A model generated the notes under the pieces. The model was given only the letters and a program-made list of their open reading frames with translations. It made no database searches and had not been told where the DNA came from. Below are positions 59,782 through 64,000 of a stretch of DNA of 64,000 bases, one piece after another. The stretch covers positions 62,733,501 through 62,797,500 of the forward strand of contig CM027381.1 of assembly GCA_015680905.1 (NCBI GenBank), written 5' to 3'. The DNA is from Coptis chinensis. Lineage: Eukaryota; Streptophyta; Magnoliopsida; Ranunculales; Ranunculaceae. The position numbers and the translations under genes are program-made. Every line of letters begins with the position of its first letter. Position 1 is the stretch's first letter.

Positions 59782-59794
59782 GTCTCCGATACTA
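59782..59794 (-). promoter_or_regulatory. chromovirus primer binding site (mutated tRNA-Met type)
   Basis: The minus strand reads TAGTATCGGAGAC, close to the TGGTATCAGAGC complementary to initiator tRNA-Met; differences include G to A. Confidence 0.55.
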
Positions 59795-59799
59795 GATTA

Positions 59800-60059
59800 T
59801 GCAGAGTGGTATAATAAGTAGCCCTCAATACTCACAACAATGAACAGAACAATCTCTATTCAATCTGATTAATAATTTGAAATGCATCAAAAGTATCTTC
59901 TCTAAAACCCTAACTGCCTTTATATAGGCTGCCTAAAATACATGCAAGAAATAAGGAAAGGACTCTTGCTTTGTGACGTCCACAAAGCCCAAACAAAACC
60001 AACCGAAAGAAACTAACAACTAGTAAATATAACCTGTAGGTGCACGCCCATCCCTGACA
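59800..60059 (-). repeat. short chromovirus LTR (260 bp), minus strand
   Basis: The minus strand starts TGTCAGGGATGGGCGTGCAC at 60059 and ends TCTGCA at 59800, followed by five bases and the primer site. TATATAAA at 59919-59926 is followed by transcribed leader sequence. The short length suits Reina-like chromoviruses. Confidence 0.65.
59919..59926 (-). promoter_or_regulatory. TATA box of the chromovirus LTR
   Basis: TATATAAA on the minus strand, midway in the LTR. Confidence 0.55.
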
Positions 60060-60528
60060 ATATTTATACTGCATCAATATTCCACTGTTTTTTAAGAAAA
60101 CTAATTTCTTTTCCTGTTGACTTCAACTAATTATCATTGGTCAAACCCATCAATTAACAAAGATTGAAGACCGGATATAAATTCAATGGAAATTTCTTTG
60201 GGGTGTTTCACTTTTATTGGATTCTATAAGATTTGGGTTCTTTACTGGGAAATATAGATGAAAGAAAAACGTACTGGTTCTCTGTAAGGTTTTACAAAAT
60301 GTTCCTTCAAATGAGATTCTTTAAACTGAAAGTTTGTTCCAATTATTTGTTCTTTGAATGATTTATGTAATGTATTAAATTGATTTTCCTTCTTGATCGA
60401 ACATGAGTATTTCTTCTAGACTAATGAAGTGAAACCCAAAACACTCAAATCCGATTCATTTATTGGATGTTGCCGATCCAAGTATCTAACTACTGATCTT
60501 TGAGAAGAGAAGCAAGCATAATTGTAAG
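60060..60528. other. no gene seen
   Basis: AT-rich spacer between the chromovirus LTR and the MITE; ends with the MITE's TAA target duplication (60526-60528). Confidence 0.5.
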
Positions 60529-61068
60529 GGCATCTCCAATGGAGAGTGGATATATACACCTCCACATAAGCGCCAAATAGGTGCCACTAGGATTTTATGA
60601 CCCATATTACACACTAATAGTTTCCACATCCAAAATGGTATCAAATGTAGGGAAGTGGATGAGTTTGTAAAATTAAAAAAATTGGGAAAAAACGACGGTC
60701 AAAGTCCGTCCCAAATAGATTTAACTAAAAAGAAAATAAAACGCATGTCACTCCGAGTAACGTCCGTGGTGGATTAAAATAGACAGCCCATAAATGATGG
60801 TCTTTGGCCGTCGCACGTTAAAAACTCTTAAAAAAAATAAAACAGACGTGAGTTAATGTGAAGTGTGAGATGAACTTAAGTTCAGACGTGTGTTTGAGTG
60901 TCACCCAGGATATTTATCAACTAATAGCGAGATGGGGAATTCCCCACCTCCTCTATCAACTAATAGTCTATTGCCTACGGCATAACACCCCCATTGGAAA
61001 GAGTTTTTTGACACTTGGAGTGTAAAATTTCCACTCTATATGGTTAACACCCCCCATTGGAGATGCTC
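60529..61068. mobile_element. Tourist-like MITE (PIF/Harbinger type), 540 bp
   Basis: Terminal inverted repeats GGGCATCTCCAATGG (60529) and CCATTGGAGATGCTC (ending 61068), flanked by TAA target duplications (60526-60528 and 61069-61071). No coding capacity. Right-hand half contains ATCAACTAATAG twice. Confidence 0.8.
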
Positions 61069-61093
61069 TAAGAGATGGGAGAATAGAGAGAAA

Positions 61094-61588
61094 GGTTGCG
61101 TTTGTTTACTCACTCACTTGAGGAAAGGAAAGGAAAACCCATGAGTGATCCACTATGGAATAGAAAAGAAAGGAATGTAATGGATTTTTCTTTTTGATGC
61201 GTCTAGTTGGTTACTTTGGAAAAGGAAAGGAAAACCTAGGAATGGAATCTATGATGTTTGTGAGACCAAAACTTAAGAAAGGAAATAAATAAATAAAAAC
61301 TACATATTTTTTATTAAACTTTATTTCCCTTTTCCTTTTCCATATGACTGTTTGTTATGCAAAATCTAAGGAAAAGAAAGGAAAACTAGTCTTTTCCTTT
61401 TCCTTTCCTCTCAAATCCAAGGGTTGAGTCACAGACTCGAAAACCCTTTCCTTTCCATAGTTTTGTTTCCACAGGGGAAAGACAATTTTCTTTTCCATAG
61501 CAAACAAACACACAAACTTATGGAAAAAGTGGACCATACTAGACTTTTCCTTTTCTTTCCATCCTCAAGTGTGTAAACAAACGCATCC
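61094..61588. mobile_element. 495 bp TIR element, hAT-like or other MITE
   Basis: Left end GGTTGCGTTTGTTTACTCAC and right end (reversed) GGATGCGTTTGTTTACACAC, then similar TTGAGGA.GGAAA. The interior is rich in GGAAAGGAAAA and its complement, with no coding frame. No clear target duplication, so the superfamily is uncertain. Confidence 0.65.
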
Positions 61589-62311
61589 TTAAGGGGGCCC
61601 CCAAAGAATGGTAGCTTGCTAGCATTCCTCTTTTGTTTTAACCAAACTTTTCTCTTTGGACTGCAGATTTTGAGAAATGATACACAGGATCATTCTTACC
61701 AAAAAAGAAACAACAAATTAAATTGTTGTCAGGTAGAATCACATCAACTCTTTTGCTACTGGTGATTACCGCACAGTTCTATTGGCTCTTATGAAGATAT
61801 ACGTTCAGCTGGTGGTACACTAATCCTGCATGCATGTGATTTTTTATTTTTTTTTGTTTCATGTCATAACTTTCTCTACTTAAATTAAATTATTCTTTGT
61901 TTCATCCACATATCAAGGCACGGCTTTAGGAATTTGCTGACTAGAATTGCTAAAAAGATATATGAGGTTGTATGTGTCGTGGCACTAAAGAACAAGAAAA
62001 GGCTTTTATAAGTCGTTTTATAATGATAGGACGCTCAGAGAAGATTCATCTTATTTTGTGATTTAAACTGTGTACTGAATCTCATTTGGAATATCATACT
62101 AAATATTTACATGAGATGGTTTGGTCGTTATTCTGTTAGTTAGTCTTCTTATTTTTTTTCTATGGTTACTTAGACTTACCCCCCTCCCCCCATTTTGATA
62201 CCCCCCAATTGCAAGATCTGACGGCTACGAGATGATTTTTTTTTTTCAGATGAAGAAACATGGTTGTTGGATGTTACAAATGGGGAGGGAGTCTAAAGTC
62301 TTACAAGTGGT
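61589..62311. other. no gene seen
   Basis: AT-rich spacer with homopolymer stretches; no motif recognised. Confidence 0.5.
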
Positions 62312-63527
62312 TGATAAGAGCCCAAAACTGCAGTTTCAACCCCTTAATAGTATTATATTTAGGCCAATTATGTTTATAATAAATAAGAGTTAGTAATGTT
62401 TGCGTGTTTTTGTGTATTTTAGGTCTTGGAATTAATTATGTGAAGAAATACGTCACTTTTGTAAGAGAAATGAGTTAAATTGCTTGCTAGAGAAATTATA
62501 TGATTAAAGCCTAAGTTTCAAGGAGAAAAAGCTTTTTTAAAGCCTAGTCATAGCTGAAAAGTCAAAGTCAACGCGGGTAGAAAAAGAGCAGAAAAGTCAA
62601 CAGAACTTCCGCAGGCCATATCTTTGGACTCATACCTCGGAATTGGGCCTATTATATGTCAAAACGACCGGCTCGGAAAGATCTATTAGAGTAGTAAAAG
62701 TGGATGAAAAATGTATTATAGTAATTTCCCACAGAGAAACCCTTTCTGGACTTAGGTAATTAGGTTTTGGGCTTGATTTAGTGGCTCAAAACACAACTCC
62801 AAAGCCCATGCACGAAATTGTAAACCTAACCTTCTCCATATAAAGAGCATTAAGGCAAAACTCTGTTATCTCTCCCTCCCATTAGTTAAAGTAATTTCGC
62901 TCTCTCTCTCTCCCCTTTCTTTAGTTTAGTTTAATTAAGTAATTAGGGTTTATAATTGTAGCCTCCATGAAACCTCCATTAAAATACCTTCAAGTTATTA
63001 TTATTATTCAATTTAATTGCTTCTCTTTCTATTATGTCTTCTTCTCATTCTTTTATTCATGATAGTCCCATGAATTAAAACTAAACCTTTATTAGAGAGG
63101 GTTTCAATGAAGCTTTGATGATAACTTGATTTGTTAGTTAGAATTTCAAGTTTAGGTTTTTCTTGACTTAGAGATAAGAAGAGTTTAACCTAAACTAGAG
63201 AATAGTGAGTTTGTCATAAGAATGAGAACAAACTTTTTCTCATGCTAATTAGTTTATGACTAGAGATAGTATAAATTAAGTAATTAGGGATCATTAAAGG
63301 TCTAGTCTTTATATTTTAACCTTGTGTGAGAATATCTAGACTAGGGTTTTCTATACAAATCTATGTTAGCATGTTAAGAAATTAAAAAGTGGATTTCAAT
63401 CTCTCTCTATTCTTCTTCATAATTTATTCAAGTCATATTCAATTGCTTTAATTAAATTAGTATAAGTTAAATTTATATATTTAGTTTCGTAGTATAAATT
63501 CACATTCATAAATATTGCTTTCAGATA
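62312..63527 (+). repeat. Athila-type LTR, 3' end truncated
   Basis: Starts TGATAAGAGCCCAAAACTGC, with TATAAAG at 62839-62845. It aligns with the 5' LTR at 3878, including CGACCGGCTCGG (near 4229 and 62664). At the right it reaches TTTCAGATA but lacks the final TCA and the primer site, so it stops a few bases short at about 63527. There is no polypurine tract before it. It is a solo LTR or a 5' LTR disrupted by the following sequence. Confidence 0.75.
62839..62845 (+). promoter_or_regulatory. LTR TATA box
   Basis: TATAAAG in the position equivalent to the other LTRs. Confidence 0.45.
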
Positions 63528-64000
63528 AGTCCAATAGTGGGCTATATGGGCTGCTCAAGGCAAATATAGCACCCCAACCACAAAGATGGCATTCCAATGG
63601 GGCTGCTAAAAGGGTCTTAAATTTGGAAGGAGCCAAAAACCCAGCCATACTTAAGACCTTCGCTAGCAGCTGCCATAATAAGTTCCGGGAGACGGACGAC
63701 ATAGTTTCTGCCGTATGTTGGTTATTTATGTATAGACGGCAGAAATTATGTCGTCCATATCCCGTTTTAATTAAATGGACGGATGGCAGAATCTCTGCAG
63801 TCTGTACCTGGCAGACGTGAGAAACCAAGAAATTTATTTTCTACGAATTTCCACGAATTTATGTACACAGATAACCAAGAAATTTATTTTCCACTAATTC
63901 CCATAACTTTTCTCGTTTTCTTGCTAATCACCATTAAGTTTTCTTGTTTTCTTGCTAATCACCATTAAATTTCCTCATTTTCTTGCTCATTAAGTTTCCT
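63528..64000. other. unassigned sequence with a long hairpin and tandem repeats
   Basis: Begins at the broken LTR end. A 21 bp inverted repeat (63694-63714 and 63736-63756, one mismatch) extends to about 29 bp with partial pairing. Further GGCAGA motifs at 63784 and 63812. The end (63895-64000) is a tandem array based on TTTTCTTGCTAATCACCATT, two to three units. Probably the edge of another DNA transposon. Confidence 0.5.
63895..64000 (+). repeat. tandem repeat, about 37 bp unit
   Basis: CTTGCTAATCACCATTAA occurs at 63921-63938 and 63951-63968 with TTTCTC/TTTCTT between; a further partial unit runs off the window. Confidence 0.75.

Noticed and set aside
60838-60990. Separate element nested in the MITE
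   Set aside because: The ATCAACTAATAG repeat is only 12 bases and no TIR or TSD marks a nested insertion.

Overview
This window is repeat-rich plant nuclear DNA, probably from a eudicot. It is AT-rich, with plant LTR retrotransposons of the Ty3/Gypsy Athila type, Ty1/copia, a chromovirus, CACTA (En/Spm) DNA transposons with plant-specific TNP2 and Ptta proteins, and small TIR elements. I find no intact host gene, rRNA or tRNA. Every coding region I can recognise belongs to a mobile element, or is a host-gene fragment lying inside one, and nearly all are broken by stops or frameshifts.

Layout. 1-1518 is the end of a minus-strand Athila-type element (LTR 594-1518). About 1791-2900 looks like a copia-type LTR. 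3878-14.2 kb is a large, decayed Athila-type element: 5' LTR, tRNA-Asp-type primer site, gag, protease, RT, RNase H, integrase, and a third ORF with a 350 bp tandem duplication. Its 3' LTR is missing. 15131-16153 is a copia LTR and gag start, cut off by the next element.

16148-37296 is a CACTA element that carries pieces of at least four host genes, with introns and splice sites preserved: clathrin heavy chain fused to a DUF89 metal-dependent phosphatase, a VPS13-like lipid transfer protein, and a TraB-domain protein. A second, 15,058 bp CACTA element (18346-33403, TSD TAA) sits inside it. This one has its own decayed TNP2 and TNPA/Ptta genes and about 2.9 kb of GC-richer, organelle-like (mitochondrial type) DNA.

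37297-39170 and 46.4-49.3 kb, and again 49.8-51.6 kb and 54-56.7 kb, look like two copies of a gag-only, non-autonomous Athila-related family with a long noncoding 3' region and no pol. The first copy is interrupted by 39.2-46.3 kb of unassigned, exon-like blocks. The second is interrupted by an unrelated gag fragment and a long-TIR element (52499-53895). 57409-58731 is a minus-strand Athila LTR inserted in the gag of a minus-strand chromovirus (58732-60059). 60529-61068 is a Tourist-like MITE, 61094-61588 another TIR element, and 62312-63527 another Athila LTR. The right edge holds a long hairpin and a tandem repeat.

The window is best read as nested transposons accumulated over time, with mutations typical of methylated DNA. 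The parts most worth a second look are the gene-capturing CACTA element, the organelle-like DNA inside a second CACTA element, and the gag-only retroelement family. All family assignments rest on motifs read by eye; no database search was run.
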